64,000 bases of DNA, from the NCBI RefSeq assembly GCF_900172255.1, contig NZ_FWFU01000001.1:1356804-1420803 (forward strand), written 5' to 3'. Of the stretch, positions 48,529-57,721 are shown one piece after another. Below the pieces are notes generated by a model. It worked only from the letters and a program-made list of their open reading frames with translations. It was not told the DNA's origin and did no database searches. Positions within the stretch are counted from its first letter, which is position 1, and the number at the start of each line of letters is the position of its first letter. The position numbers were made by a program, and so were the translations under genes. Source of the DNA: Roseovarius halotolerans (GTDB taxonomy: Bacteria > Pseudomonadota > Alphaproteobacteria > Rhodobacterales > Rhodobacteraceae).

Positions 48529-50166
48529 TCATTTCGACATGACTTCCGCAGGTGTCACACGGTATGCCACCCCGTCACGGCCCGGATCCGCCATGCCGTC
48601 GATCCGCCGGTCCGCAAGGCTGATCGCGTGAACCCACCCAATCGTATGGCCGTAGGGATTTCGGATAACATCCCGGCCATCGGCCTCCAGTGCCCTGGTC
48701 ACGGACCGCGGAATCCTGTTGGACACATCGATCGCATTACCGGTCGATGAAAAGCGCGGAGCCGAGACAGCTTCGGAAACCGGCATGCCGAAATCCACAC
48801 TGTTCAGGATCGTCTGAAGGACCCCCATCACGATCTGTGTCCCGCCGGGCGCGCCGAGCACCAGTGTCGGATCCTGATCGTCGAACATGATGGTGGGACA
48901 CATCGCGCTGAAACGCGACTTGCCGGGGGCAATGGATCCAGTCCGGCCCGGGCGCGGATCGAACACGCCCATGCATCCGTTATACATGAAGCCGAGACCG
49001 GGCGTGATGACGCCGGACGGCATCCCGAGCGAATGGGTCATGGATACGCAATTGCCGTCGCCATCCGTCACCGAGATATGCGTCGTGTCGCGCGGCACCA
49101 CATCCGTCGCCTGCAGGCGTTGCACCGTCGCGCGTTCGCCACGACGTATCTCGGCGGCAAGGCCTGCGGCGTAATCCTTGTCCGTGAGGCGCTCGAGCGG
49201 CACATCCACGAAACGCGGGTCGCCGACAAAGCGGTCCTTGTCGATCGTGGCGCGTTTCATCGCTTCCGACACGAGGGCGATATAGGCGGGGCTGTTATGC
49301 CCCAGATCGGCCAGATCGAAACTCTCGAGAATGTTCAGCATCTCCAGCAGCATCACCCCGCCACCCGGTGGCGGGTTCGTCACGATCCTTCTACCGCGAT
49401 AGCTGCCTTCGAGCGGCGCGCTCCATTCGGCTGCGCAACCCTCTAAGTCCGCTGCGGTCAGCAAGCCGTCATTGGCCTCCATATCCGCAAGTATCTGTTG
49501 TGCGATCAGGCCGCTATAGAACGTGTCTGCGCCTTCGCTGGCAATGATGCGCAGCGTCTTGGCAAGATCCGGATTGCGGATCCCTGCTCCGGTCGCCTTG
49601 GGCTGGCCATCCTCCCGGCAGTAAAGCGCGCGACCTTCGGCACTGAAGCCCAGTCTCTCGGAGGTAGCGGCACGCCCCATGCCGGATCCTTCGGCAAAGA
49701 AGGTCTGCATGGCAGGGCGTACGAAATATCCCTCTTCTGCCCATTCGATGGCCGGCGCCAGCACGGTGTCCCAGGGCAGTCTGCCATACTTCCCATGAGC
49801 CTCTGCATAGGCCCGCAATGCCGGGGGTGCGCAGATGGACTGATAGCCGAGGTCATTTATCCGACCCTTCAAGACGAAACCGAACCCGTCACGGGTTTCG
49901 CCCTCGACCAGATCGGCCCACATGTCGGCATGTGCAGCGAGCGGCGCGCGGGCGTGGAAATCCAGATACTCCGTCTTTCCGGTTTCGGGGCGGTAGACGG
50001 CCATGCTACCAAAGCCCGCGATCCCGCACATCAACGGGTCGACAACCCCTTGCGCAAAGGCGCAGGCCACGGCGGCGTCGATGGCATTGCCTCCCATCCG
50101 AAGGATATCCGCACCCGCCTCGGCGGCCTCGGGCTGCGGACAGACGATCATCGCATCGCGTGTCAT
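48529..50166 (-). CDS. Gamma-glutamyltransferase-like hydrolase, cytoplasmic form
   Basis: A 545-residue Ntn-type protein. The autocleavage site is T361 in PRDTTHISVTDGDGN, which becomes the N-terminal nucleophile of the small subunit; later GLGFMYNGCMGVFDPRPG and APGGTQIVMGVLQ match the family. There is no signal peptide (MTRDAMIVCPQPEAAEAG), unlike periplasmic GGT of E. coli. It may hydrolyse a gamma-glutamyl amide or related bond inside the cell. It overlaps the abhydrolase gene by four bases (ATGA). Confidence 0.92.
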   Translation of the reverse strand: MTRDAMIVCPQPEAAEAGADILRMGGNAIDAAVACAFAQGVVDPLMCGIAGFGSMAVYRPETGKTEYLDFHARAPLAAHADMWADLVEGETRDGFGFVLKGRINDLGYQSICAPPALRAYAEAHGKYGRLPWDTVLAPAIEWAEEGYFVRPAMQTFFAEGSGMGRAATSERLGFSAEGRALYCREDGQPKATGAGIRNPDLAKTLRIIASEGADTFYSGLIAQQILADMEANDGLLTAADLEGCAAEWSAPLEGSYRGRRIVTNPPPGGGVMLLEMLNILESFDLADLGHNSPAYIALVSEAMKRATIDKDRFVGDPRFVDVPLERLTDKDYAAGLAAEIRRGERATVQRLQATDVVPRDTTHISVTDGDGNCVSMTHSLGMPSGVITPGLGFMYNGCMGVFDPRPGRTGSIAPGKSRFSAMCPTIMFDDQDPTLVLGAPGGTQIVMGVLQTILNSVDFGMPVSEAVSAPRFSSTGNAIDVSNRIPRSVTRALEADGRDVIRNPYGHTIGWVHAISLADRRIDGMADPGRDGVAYRVTPAEVMSK

Positions 50167-52232
50167 TTATTGGTGCCTCCGAAGCCCGAACGATTTCGTG
50201 CAGCTGCGACCGGCAGGCGTGTCAGATGTCTCGGGCGCCCCCAATCCTGCGCAAGTGCGACACAGGCGGCGATATCACTTTCCAGAATGTAGCCCTGCTT
50301 GCACAACGCCTCCGCCGCTTCACGGATTGCCTTTTCGTAGGCGGTCGAATCTGCAAAGCGCGACAGAATGGATGCGCGCGGATCACCGGTCTGACTGCGT
50401 TCTTCGTCGGTGTCGGGCAATGGTATGTAGCTGCCGGTGATCCCGACCATCGCGCCATGTCCCATGTCACGCCGACGCAGGCTCCACCCGGTATAGGTTC
50501 CCAGGGGTGCTGCGGCCATCGGCGCGCGCAGCCCGCCAAGGTCATTTCCATCTTCGTCCACGGCAGGCACGAGAACCGCGTATCCCTGCTCCGACACGAT
50601 GCGCGCAGGCGCGCCAATGGCGCCCGTCTCGGCAAAATCGGCGCCGAAATCCAGTTGTTCCAACTTGCTTGGCCCCCGCGGCAGGGCCACGCCCGGGATC
50701 GCGGGGAAGGCCGCGCGCCATTCCTCCTCCGTCACCAGCGTCCCCTCTGCCCGCTTCGGATACAGGCTCGGCGGCGGCGAGACACCATCGGTTGCCCACG
50801 CGTCAAGCCGGTCGAGCGCGGCACGAAAGAAGTAATGCGTCGCGACCACGTTGCACATGGTCTGAGCAAGCCCGGCAACAGGCGCAGTCATCAGCGGATC
50901 CGCGAAATGCTGCGAGCTTGCCCAAAGGTAGATCCGCACGCCGTCGGGTTGCTCCAGGTCTTCGCCCTGCGTGTCGGTATGCACCAGGGACGCACGCCGA
51001 TGCCAATATTCGGCAGATGTATCGGTGTGGATGACAAGCGGGTCCGTCTCGGGCCGCTTCAGAATGGCGTCCTCGGCCCCCGTCAGGTGATCCCTGCTAC
51101 GGGCATACGAAAACGGAAAACTGTCCACGGGCGAAAAGTGGTTCTCATGCTCCTGACCGGGCAACAGCGTGAGATTCGCGAAGCGGTGGTTCATCCACAT
51201 CTTGCCTGCGCCAGCCACGTGCGGCATCACGCCATCGAAAACCCGGTTTCCCTGGCCGTCATCGTTGAACCCCAGATAGATGAAATCGCGAATGCACCGC
51301 CCCGTCTGCGAGCGCCCCCATGCATAGGCTTTTTCATATGGGCAGAGCGCAAGCGCCGGCTGCCCTTCTGCCTTGGCATCACCCTTTTTCAGGTAGCTTA
51401 TGAACTGCTGCACTGCGACATGTCCAAGCCCCAGCACCAGCGGATCGCGTGCCTCGTATATCAGCTCGTAAATCCAGCCAGACTCGAAACCATCGCGCAG
51501 ATAGATGTTGCTGTCCGACGGGATCAGGGCCGTATCCGTCTTCTTGCTGTCGACACTTCCACCCCGTTCCAGCCGCGCAAATGCCCACGCGTCCGGCGCG
51601 ATTTCCTCCCTTTGCGCAGTCGCATAGGCGCGCCGGCTCAACGTCGCGCGTGTCGTATCAAGCGAAACCGCCGGATAGCTTCGCGTCGACGCCTGTGTAC
51701 TGAGCGGCATCTCATGACGTCCATGCTCCGACGCGATGAATTCGGTGCAGATCGTTCCAGTGACGGGCGCGCCCTCATGCGTGGCTACCGGAACGTCCAG
51801 CAACAGGCGACCATCACCCGGCAGCAGGTCGCCCTGCCATCCCATCCAGACAACCGTGTATCCCCGCTTCATGAGGTATCCATCGCCGGCATGGTCTTCG
51901 TCCAGCGGGTCATTGCTGCCCGTGGCTACGTTGAAAAACTGCAACGCCCGCTTGTCGCCTCTGTTACCGTAATCGTAAAAAAGTCGGCCGTTTCCCTTGT
52001 CCGGGTCCACTGGGCGCAGAATGCAGAAGTCCGCCTCAAATCTGACCCGCCCCGTTTCGTCACGGGGGGCCAGCTCTATATCGGTCACATCCCGAACGCC
52101 CGGCGCCGCAGGATCGACACGAAAGGTCACCCTGCCCTTCAGACGCTCATACGCGCCTGTTTCACCAAAACGCTTGCCAGCGGCAAAGGCGCGGAAGTCG
52201 GTGACCCGATAGTCGATCAAACTTGCGGACAT
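50163..52232 (-). CDS. Alpha/beta-hydrolase-domain protein (Abhydrolase_10 type)
   Basis: A 689-residue hydrolase. The nucleophile elbow is GRSQTGR with Ser308, as in the alpha/beta hydrolase family PF20091. Before it lies an N-terminal beta-rich part (SLIDYRVTDFRAFAAGKRFG), and after it a long insert (PHVAGAGKMWMNHRFA) typical of the family. No signal peptide is seen. The substrate is unknown; an ester or amide of a large organic molecule is likely. It overlaps the upstream ABC ATPase gene by 16 bases and the downstream GGT-like gene by four. Confidence 0.85.
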   Translation of the reverse strand: MSASLIDYRVTDFRAFAAGKRFGETGAYERLKGRVTFRVDPAAPGVRDVTDIELAPRDETGRVRFEADFCILRPVDPDKGNGRLFYDYGNRGDKRALQFFNVATGSNDPLDEDHAGDGYLMKRGYTVVWMGWQGDLLPGDGRLLLDVPVATHEGAPVTGTICTEFIASEHGRHEMPLSTQASTRSYPAVSLDTTRATLSRRAYATAQREEIAPDAWAFARLERGGSVDSKKTDTALIPSDSNIYLRDGFESGWIYELIYEARDPLVLGLGHVAVQQFISYLKKGDAKAEGQPALALCPYEKAYAWGRSQTGRCIRDFIYLGFNDDGQGNRVFDGVMPHVAGAGKMWMNHRFANLTLLPGQEHENHFSPVDSFPFSYARSRDHLTGAEDAILKRPETDPLVIHTDTSAEYWHRRASLVHTDTQGEDLEQPDGVRIYLWASSQHFADPLMTAPVAGLAQTMCNVVATHYFFRAALDRLDAWATDGVSPPPSLYPKRAEGTLVTEEEWRAAFPAIPGVALPRGPSKLEQLDFGADFAETGAIGAPARIVSEQGYAVLVPAVDEDGNDLGGLRAPMAAAPLGTYTGWSLRRRDMGHGAMVGITGSYIPLPDTDEERSQTGDPRASILSRFADSTAYEKAIREAAEALCKQGYILESDIAACVALAQDWGRPRHLTRLPVAAARNRSGFGGTNK

Positions 52233-53194
52233 TCTTCATCTTTCAGATTGTTTGGAAAGTGGCAGCGATAGCTGTGTTCGGCATCCGCGTCGGTGCGACA
52301 CGGGGCCTGTTCTGCGCAAAGGGCGCGCGCCTTCTGGCACCGGGGATGAAAGGTGCAGCCGCTCGGCGGATTGACCGGGCTGGGGAACTCCGCCTCAAGC
52401 CCCATTTCGGGCAGGCGCACGCCGGCTCTCGGCGGCAGCACAGCCTTCAACAAGGCGTCGGAATACGGATGCCGCGCCGCCTCGAAGATATCGCGGCTCG
52501 GTCCGCGCTCGACAATCTGACCAAGATACATGACGGCAACGTCGTCTGCGAGGTGGTGGACGACGGCAAGGTTGTGGCTGATCAGAATCATCGTCAGGTT
52601 CAACTGACGCTTTAGATTGTGAAGCAGGTTCAGGATCTGCGACTGCACCGAGACATCCAGCGCCGAAGTCGGCTCGTCGCAGATCAGGATCTCGGGCTCA
52701 CCGATCAGCGCCCGCGCGATGGCCACCCGCTGTCTTTGTCCGCCCGACAGCTGGCTGGGATAGGCCTCGACAAGGTGCCTGGGCAAACCGACCTCACCGG
52801 CCAGTTCGTGCACCTTCGCCTGCAGCGAACGCCCGCCCTCGCCGCGCACGCGCATCGGCGCGGCTATGATCGCCTCGACGGTCATGCGCGGGTTGAGAGA
52901 TGAATACGGATCCTGGAATACCGGCTGGATCAAGCGCGCACGTTCAATCCGGTCATAACTCTGGATTGGTTTGCCGCCGACCAGAACTTCACCGCTCGTT
53001 GGCTCCTCGACTCCCAGCAGGATCTTGGCGAGCGTGCTTTTCCCGCAGCCGGATTCGCCTACCAGGCCAAGGGTCTTGCCGCGTTCAACACCCAGGTCGA
53101 CACCCCGCAGAGCACGCAATGTCTGTTTACGCGCGAACCCGCTGCCAACGCTGTAGTCGCGGGTGACGCCCCGCATCGTCAGAACTTCGGGCAT
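52217..53194 (-). CDS. Peptide-type ABC transporter ATP-binding protein (DppF/OppF)
   Basis: A 325-residue ATPase. Walker A is GESGCGKST, the signature LSGGQRQRVAIARAL, Walker B ILICDEPTSALD, and the H-loop SHNLAVV. The C-terminal extension with CTFHPRCQKARALC is the oligopeptide/dipeptide family Cys cluster. ATG 53194 overlaps the DppD-like stop by one base (TGATG). It forms the ATPase pair with the next gene. Confidence 0.95.
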   Translation of the reverse strand: MPEVLTMRGVTRDYSVGSGFARKQTLRALRGVDLGVERGKTLGLVGESGCGKSTLAKILLGVEEPTSGEVLVGGKPIQSYDRIERARLIQPVFQDPYSSLNPRMTVEAIIAAPMRVRGEGGRSLQAKVHELAGEVGLPRHLVEAYPSQLSGGQRQRVAIARALIGEPEILICDEPTSALDVSVQSQILNLLHNLKRQLNLTMILISHNLAVVHHLADDVAVMYLGQIVERGPSRDIFEAARHPYSDALLKAVLPPRAGVRLPEMGLEAEFPSPVNPPSGCTFHPRCQKARALCAEQAPCRTDADAEHSYRCHFPNNLKDEECPQV

Positions 53195-54252
53195 CACAGG
53201 CTCCCGCTGTTGGTTGCGCTTTGCGCGGATGTTTCATCGGGCAGGATCCAGACGTCCGGATCGCGCGCGCTGCCATCCGTAGGCAGAATGCACCGCATGA
53301 GCCGCCCGTCGCCGGCGTCTCGCATCGCGATCGGTTCCTCGCGGCATGCGCTTGTCGCATAGGGACAGCGATCCACGAAGCCACAGGCCGTGCGCTCGCC
53401 CACCTGTCGCGGCACGATTCCGGGAATATACCCAAGCGCCTCACCCTGCTCGGTCTCGCCGGGCACCGGGATCGAACGCACCAGCCCTTCGGTATAAGGG
53501 TGCAGCGGCTGGGCCAGCACCTGGTCGCAGGTGCCAACCTCAACGACCTCGCCGCCATACATCACGACGATCCGGTCAGCCATGCCAGCCACAACGCCAA
53601 GGTCGTGGGTAATCAGCAAAAGGCCGATATTCGTCTCGCGCTGAATGTCCCGCAACAGCCGCAGGATCTGCGCCTGGATCGTGACGTCCAGGGCGGTCGT
53701 CGGTTCGTCCGCGATAATCAGTTCGGGCTCACACAGCAGCGCCATCGCGATCATGACACGCTGGCGCAACCCGCCCGACAACTGGTGCGGATATTGCTTC
53801 AACCGCTCCTCTGGCGCGGGAATGCCCACCTTGCCCAGCAGGTCCAGCGACCGCTTCATTGCGGCGGATCGCGAAATCTTGCGGTGCTGCTGCAATATCT
53901 CGCACATCTGGTCCCCGATGCGATAACAGGGGTCCAAAGCTGTCATCGGGTCCTGAAAGATCATGGCGATCCGATCGCCACGCAGCTGCCGCCAACGCTT
54001 TGGACTGGCTTCGGCAAGCGACTCCGCATTCAGGCGCAAGGCTTCGGATTGCACCTTTGCCTGGCGCGGCAAGAGACCCATGATGGCCAGGGCCGTCAGG
54101 CTTTTGCCACAGCCCGATTCACCGACCACGGCAACCGTCTCGCCACGTCCGACATCAATGTTTACATCGCGCACCGGCCACAAGGTCGATCCAGGGATCG
54201 GGATCTGCACATTGAGTCCCCGGACGCTCAGGATTCGCGTGTCATCGGACAT
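53194..54252 (-). CDS. Peptide-type ABC transporter ATP-binding protein (DppD/OppD)
   Basis: A 352-residue ATPase. Walker A is GESGCGKSLTALAIMG, the signature LSGGLRQRVMIAMAL, Walker B LIIADEPTTALDVTIQAQIL. The C-terminus carries the ACGFVDRCPYATSAC cluster of oligopeptide importers. ATG 54252 lies one base after the DppC-like stop. It heterodimerises with the DppF-like ATPase. Confidence 0.95.
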   Translation of the reverse strand: MSDDTRILSVRGLNVQIPIPGSTLWPVRDVNIDVGRGETVAVVGESGCGKSLTALAIMGLLPRQAKVQSEALRLNAESLAEASPKRWRQLRGDRIAMIFQDPMTALDPCYRIGDQMCEILQQHRKISRSAAMKRSLDLLGKVGIPAPEERLKQYPHQLSGGLRQRVMIAMALLCEPELIIADEPTTALDVTIQAQILRLLRDIQRETNIGLLLITHDLGVVAGMADRIVVMYGGEVVEVGTCDQVLAQPLHPYTEGLVRSIPVPGETEQGEALGYIPGIVPRQVGERTACGFVDRCPYATSACREEPIAMRDAGDGRLMRCILPTDGSARDPDVWILPDETSAQSATNSGSL

Positions 54253-54253
54253 G

Positions 54254-55156
54254 TCAGGCCTTCCCTTCTGGCGTTGTAACGTCGCGCAGCGCATCGCCGA
54301 CAAGGTTGATCGCGAAGATCAGCAAAACCAGCGCGGCCCCCGGGATCGCAATCATCCAGGGGCGGAACAGAAGCTGCGCCTTCGCCTCCGCCACCATCAG
54401 CCCCCACGATACGTCGGGCGGCTGCACGCCCAGTCCCAGGAAGGACAGCGCAGCTTCCAGCAGAATGGCATGTGCGATTTCGATGGAGGTCACCACCACC
54501 AGCGGTCCGGTGATATTCGGCAGTATTTCCCGGAACAGGATCCGCGGCGTCGAACTGCCGATTGCACGCGCTGACGTAATATATTCGCGCTGCGCCAGCT
54601 GTTGCGTCGCGCTTCGCACCACGATCGCGAAGCGGTCCCACAGCAACAGACCGATCACAAGGATCAGCAGCCAGAGAGAGCTGCCGATCAGGGCAACCAC
54701 GACGAGCGCCACCAGAACGACCGGCAGCGTCAGCCGCACCGTGATGAAGAAGTTGATGATCATATCCGGCCAACCGCCCCAATAGCCGGCGGTGATGCCC
54801 ATCGCGGTTCCGATCGTTCCCGAGATGATGACCGTCAGCAGACCGAGCCCGAGCGAAATCCTTGCGCCGTACAAGAGACGCGCAAAGTAGTCCCGGCCAA
54901 GATTGTCGGTGCCCAGGGGGTGTTCCCAGCTCCCGGCTTCGGCCCAGACGGGGGGCACGAAGCCTTCTGACAGGCTTTGAACCGAAGGATCGTAGGGTGT
55001 CAGGAGCGGCGCGAAGATCGCCATCAGGACGATCACGAAAATGATCGTGCCGCCAATCCAGAAGCCGCCGTGGCGAATGGCGCGACGCAGCGCGACCCGG
55101 CCCGGTGACATCGAGATCGGGCTCGTGTCTTGAGTGGACGTAGTCAAATCAGTCAT
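54254..55156 (-). CDS. Peptide-type ABC transporter permease (DppC)
   Basis: A 300-residue membrane protein with six helices. The N-terminal OppC_N region (RHGGFWIGGTIIFVIVLMAIFAPLLTPYDP) and the EAA-type loop SARAIGSSTPRILFREILPN are present. HPLGTDNLGRDYFARLLYGAR is the DppC family signature. It overlaps the DppB-like gene by four bases (ATGA). Confidence 0.95.
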   Translation of the reverse strand: MTDLTTSTQDTSPISMSPGRVALRRAIRHGGFWIGGTIIFVIVLMAIFAPLLTPYDPSVQSLSEGFVPPVWAEAGSWEHPLGTDNLGRDYFARLLYGARISLGLGLLTVIISGTIGTAMGITAGYWGGWPDMIINFFITVRLTLPVVLVALVVVALIGSSLWLLILVIGLLLWDRFAIVVRSATQQLAQREYITSARAIGSSTPRILFREILPNITGPLVVVTSIEIAHAILLEAALSFLGLGVQPPDVSWGLMVAEAKAQLLFRPWMIAIPGAALVLLIFAINLVGDALRDVTTPEGKA

Positions 55157-56070
55157 GAGATCCGAATCCGAGGGTCAAGTGCCGCATTGAGAAGGTCGGC
55201 AAGAAGGGTGAGAACGGCGTACGCCACCGCGATGACGAGGAGTATCGCCTGGATCACCTCGATATCGGCGCGCTGGATAGACTCCCACGCGAGATGCCCG
55301 ATCCCCTTGAGTGAAAAAATCGTTTCGATGACGATCGATCCGCCGAGCATGAAACCAAGCTGCACGGCAGCCAGCGAAACGACGGGAATGATCGCATGGC
55401 GCAACCCGTGCCGGACAACCACACGCCAAGGCGACAGGCCATAGGCGCGCGCGGTGCGCACATGATCGGACAGCATCACGTCCAGCATACCCGAACGCGT
55501 AAGGCGCATGATCGCCGGTGTCGCGTAATAGCCCAGCGCGACCGACGGCATTATGAAATGCCACCAGGTCTCGCTACCCGAAATCGGCAGCACGCGCAGG
55601 TAGACACCGAAAAGATACATCAAACCCAAAGCGAACAGGAACGATGGCAGGGCCTGCCCCGCGACGGCCAACCAGAGTGAAAACCGGTCGATCATCGTGT
55701 TGGGCCGCAGAGCGGCAAGAACCCCCAGCGGGATCGACAAAGCCAGTGCGAACCCCAACGCGCAGACGCCAAGCGTGGCGGTGACCGGCAGGTGTCGTGC
55801 CAGAACGTCGGTCACGTCGGCACGCAGATAGGTGGACCGGCCAAGATCGCCGGTCACGACACGGCTCACCCAGTCCAGGTACTGGACGTAGAGCGGTCGA
55901 TCGAAACCGTAGGTCTCCCGAACAGTCTCGATATCGGCTTGGCTGGCACCCTCGCCCGCCATCGCTGCTGCCGGATCACCAGAAAGATGGACGAGTAGAA
56001 AAGCGATCACCGATGTCACGGCGATGACGAGGAACGTCATCAAGAGCCGCTTGGATAGGTATACGAGCAT
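55153..56070 (-). CDS. Peptide-type ABC transporter permease (DppB)
   Basis: A 305-residue membrane protein with six helices. The N-terminus MLVYLSKRLLMTFLVIAVTS and VRETYGFDRPLYVQYLDWV are the DppB signature. The EAA loop is TARAYGLSPWRVVVRHGLRH. AGGAG precedes ATG 56070. A perfect 12-base hairpin lies between it and the binding-protein gene. Confidence 0.95.
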   Translation of the reverse strand: MLVYLSKRLLMTFLVIAVTSVIAFLLVHLSGDPAAAMAGEGASQADIETVRETYGFDRPLYVQYLDWVSRVVTGDLGRSTYLRADVTDVLARHLPVTATLGVCALGFALALSIPLGVLAALRPNTMIDRFSLWLAVAGQALPSFLFALGLMYLFGVYLRVLPISGSETWWHFIMPSVALGYYATPAIMRLTRSGMLDVMLSDHVRTARAYGLSPWRVVVRHGLRHAIIPVVSLAAVQLGFMLGGSIVIETIFSLKGIGHLAWESIQRADIEVIQAILLVIAVAYAVLTLLADLLNAALDPRIRIS

Positions 56071-56088
56071 GTGGGTCTCCTGACGAAA

Positions 56089-56117
56089 CATGTGGAGGGC
56101 ACTTGGCCCTCCACATG
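56089..56117 (-). other. Intercistronic stem-loop between ABC binding-protein and permease genes
   Basis: CATGTGGAGGGC (56089-56100) and GCCCTCCACATG (56106-56117) form a perfect 12-base stem with a five-base loop, 23 bases after the binding-protein stop. There is no T-run. Like the TRAP hairpin at 16176-16203, it could raise binding-protein output relative to permease. Confidence 0.75.
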
Positions 56118-56140
56118 CATTCCTGCTGGATCGGACTGGG

Positions 56141-57682
56141 TTACTTCCACTTGGCCAAGTAGAAATGTGCCATCTCGTCCGGCGTTACCGGATAGTCCAG
56201 ATCCTTGTTGAACGCGTAGGTCCGGCCGTACATGAACAGCGGGATGTAGTAGGCCTGGTTCGCGATCTTGTTCAAAGCTTTCGAATACAGTGCCTTGCGC
56301 TCTTCCTGGTCGGTGGTGCGATCCGCCTCTTCCAGCCAGGCCTTGACCTCTTCATCACGCGCATAGTCGTCGGGGCCGCCCGTGAAGTAGTAGCTTGTCG
56401 AAGCGGACACATCGAGAATCCCGTTCGAGCCAAAGGTCAGATGGCCGATCTGCACCTCGTCATCGACGATCTTCGGGCGCAAAGCACGCCATTGCAGAAA
56501 CTGAAGATCGGTCTCGATGCCCACCGCGCGCAGATCGTTCAGAACCGCCTCGCTATATGCGCGGTCACGATACGCATGGAACGGGACACTGAAGCCATCG
56601 GGATAGCCGGCCTCTGCCAGCAGCGCCTTGGCCTTTTCCGGATCGTAGGGATATTGCTTCACATCCGTTTCGCAGCCGAACTGGACCGGCGCACACATGG
56701 ATTTCTGAACCTCGGCGCCGTCGCCGACCAGGTTCTCGGCGATCGCCTCGCGGTTGATGGCATGGGCGATTGCCTGGCGAACCTTCAGGTCAGTCATCGG
56801 CGTATCGCCCGTCCGGCCCGCCGCATCCAGAGACAGGAACGACATTCGCATGGTAGGCGCGGAAACAACGGTCAGATTGCCCATGGACGAAAGCATTTCC
56901 GCGTTCTCGGGCGGAACACCCCAGATCCAGTCGACACCACCGGTCACGACTTCGGCGATCTGAGTTTCGGGATCCTTGATCGTCTTGTAGACAAGGGTCC
57001 CGATCGACGGTTTGCCCTTGGGGCTGTCCTCGAAATAGTCGGGGTTGGCCTCCAGCGTCAGGGACTCGCCGGCGACGTACTCTGCCAGCTTGTAGGGTCC
57101 GGTGCAGACCGGTTGAACAGCGCCCCAGTCACGACGCTCCGCGCCATCGGCTCCGGGGACGACAGGCGCATCCTCATAGTGGCCGGACGGATAGATCGGC
57201 GAGGTGCCTGTCAGGTATTGAAGCGCCGCCGGAGTCGGCCGCTTGGCGTTGATGCGGACCTTGTAGGTATCCACCGCCTCGACATTGTCGATCCAGTCCA
57301 CCAGGACGCGGATCTTCATGTCGCTGTCGGGGTCGGCCACGTGGTTGAGCGTATAGGCCACGTCTTCCGCATCGAAGTCGGTGCCATCGTGGAACTTGAC
57401 ACCTTCACGCAGTTCCAGTTCGAGCGTGGTATCGTCGGTCCATTCCCAGCTGGTCGCCAGCAGAGCCTGGAATTCGTTGGTGATCGGGTCCCGGTGCAGC
57501 AGGCCGTCACACATGGCGTAGGCATTGATCAGCGCCTCGCGCTGGTTGCCATAGTAGATGTCCGCCGTGTCCATTTCCGTGGATGTGGACCAGACGAACG
57601 TGTCGTTCTCCTTGCCCGCCTGAGCGGACGCGGCGGTGATCGCAAGTATCCCGCTCGCCAATATGGTTCTCGAAAGTAACAT
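56141..57682 (-). CDS. Peptide-type ABC transporter solute-binding protein (SBP_bac_5)
   Basis: A 513-residue periplasmic binding protein with a Sec signal (MLLSRTILASGILAITAASAQA, cleaved near 22). It belongs to family 5 (DppA/OppA). WSTSTEMDTADIYYG, KFHDGTDFDAEDVAYTLNHV and VRQAIAHAINREAIAENLVG are typical. The ligand is not defined; the neighbouring hydrolases suggest a peptide-like or ester/amide compound. AAGGAGG lies upstream. It is 39 bases after the CocE-like gene. Confidence 0.93.
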   Translation of the reverse strand: MLLSRTILASGILAITAASAQAGKENDTFVWSTSTEMDTADIYYGNQREALINAYAMCDGLLHRDPITNEFQALLATSWEWTDDTTLELELREGVKFHDGTDFDAEDVAYTLNHVADPDSDMKIRVLVDWIDNVEAVDTYKVRINAKRPTPAALQYLTGTSPIYPSGHYEDAPVVPGADGAERRDWGAVQPVCTGPYKLAEYVAGESLTLEANPDYFEDSPKGKPSIGTLVYKTIKDPETQIAEVVTGGVDWIWGVPPENAEMLSSMGNLTVVSAPTMRMSFLSLDAAGRTGDTPMTDLKVRQAIAHAINREAIAENLVGDGAEVQKSMCAPVQFGCETDVKQYPYDPEKAKALLAEAGYPDGFSVPFHAYRDRAYSEAVLNDLRAVGIETDLQFLQWRALRPKIVDDEVQIGHLTFGSNGILDVSASTSYYFTGGPDDYARDEEVKAWLEEADRTTDQEERKALYSKALNKIANQAYYIPLFMYGRTYAFNKDLDYPVTPDEMAHFYLAKWK

Positions 57683-57721
57683 AGGTTGGTATTCCTCCTT
57701 GTTAATGGTGTTGTTGTTCGA

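Noticed and set aside
49818..52271. Long plus-strand frame opposite the GGT-like and Abhydrolase_10 genes
   Set aside because: Antisense to genes with catalytic motifs and coupled starts; no recognisable domain.
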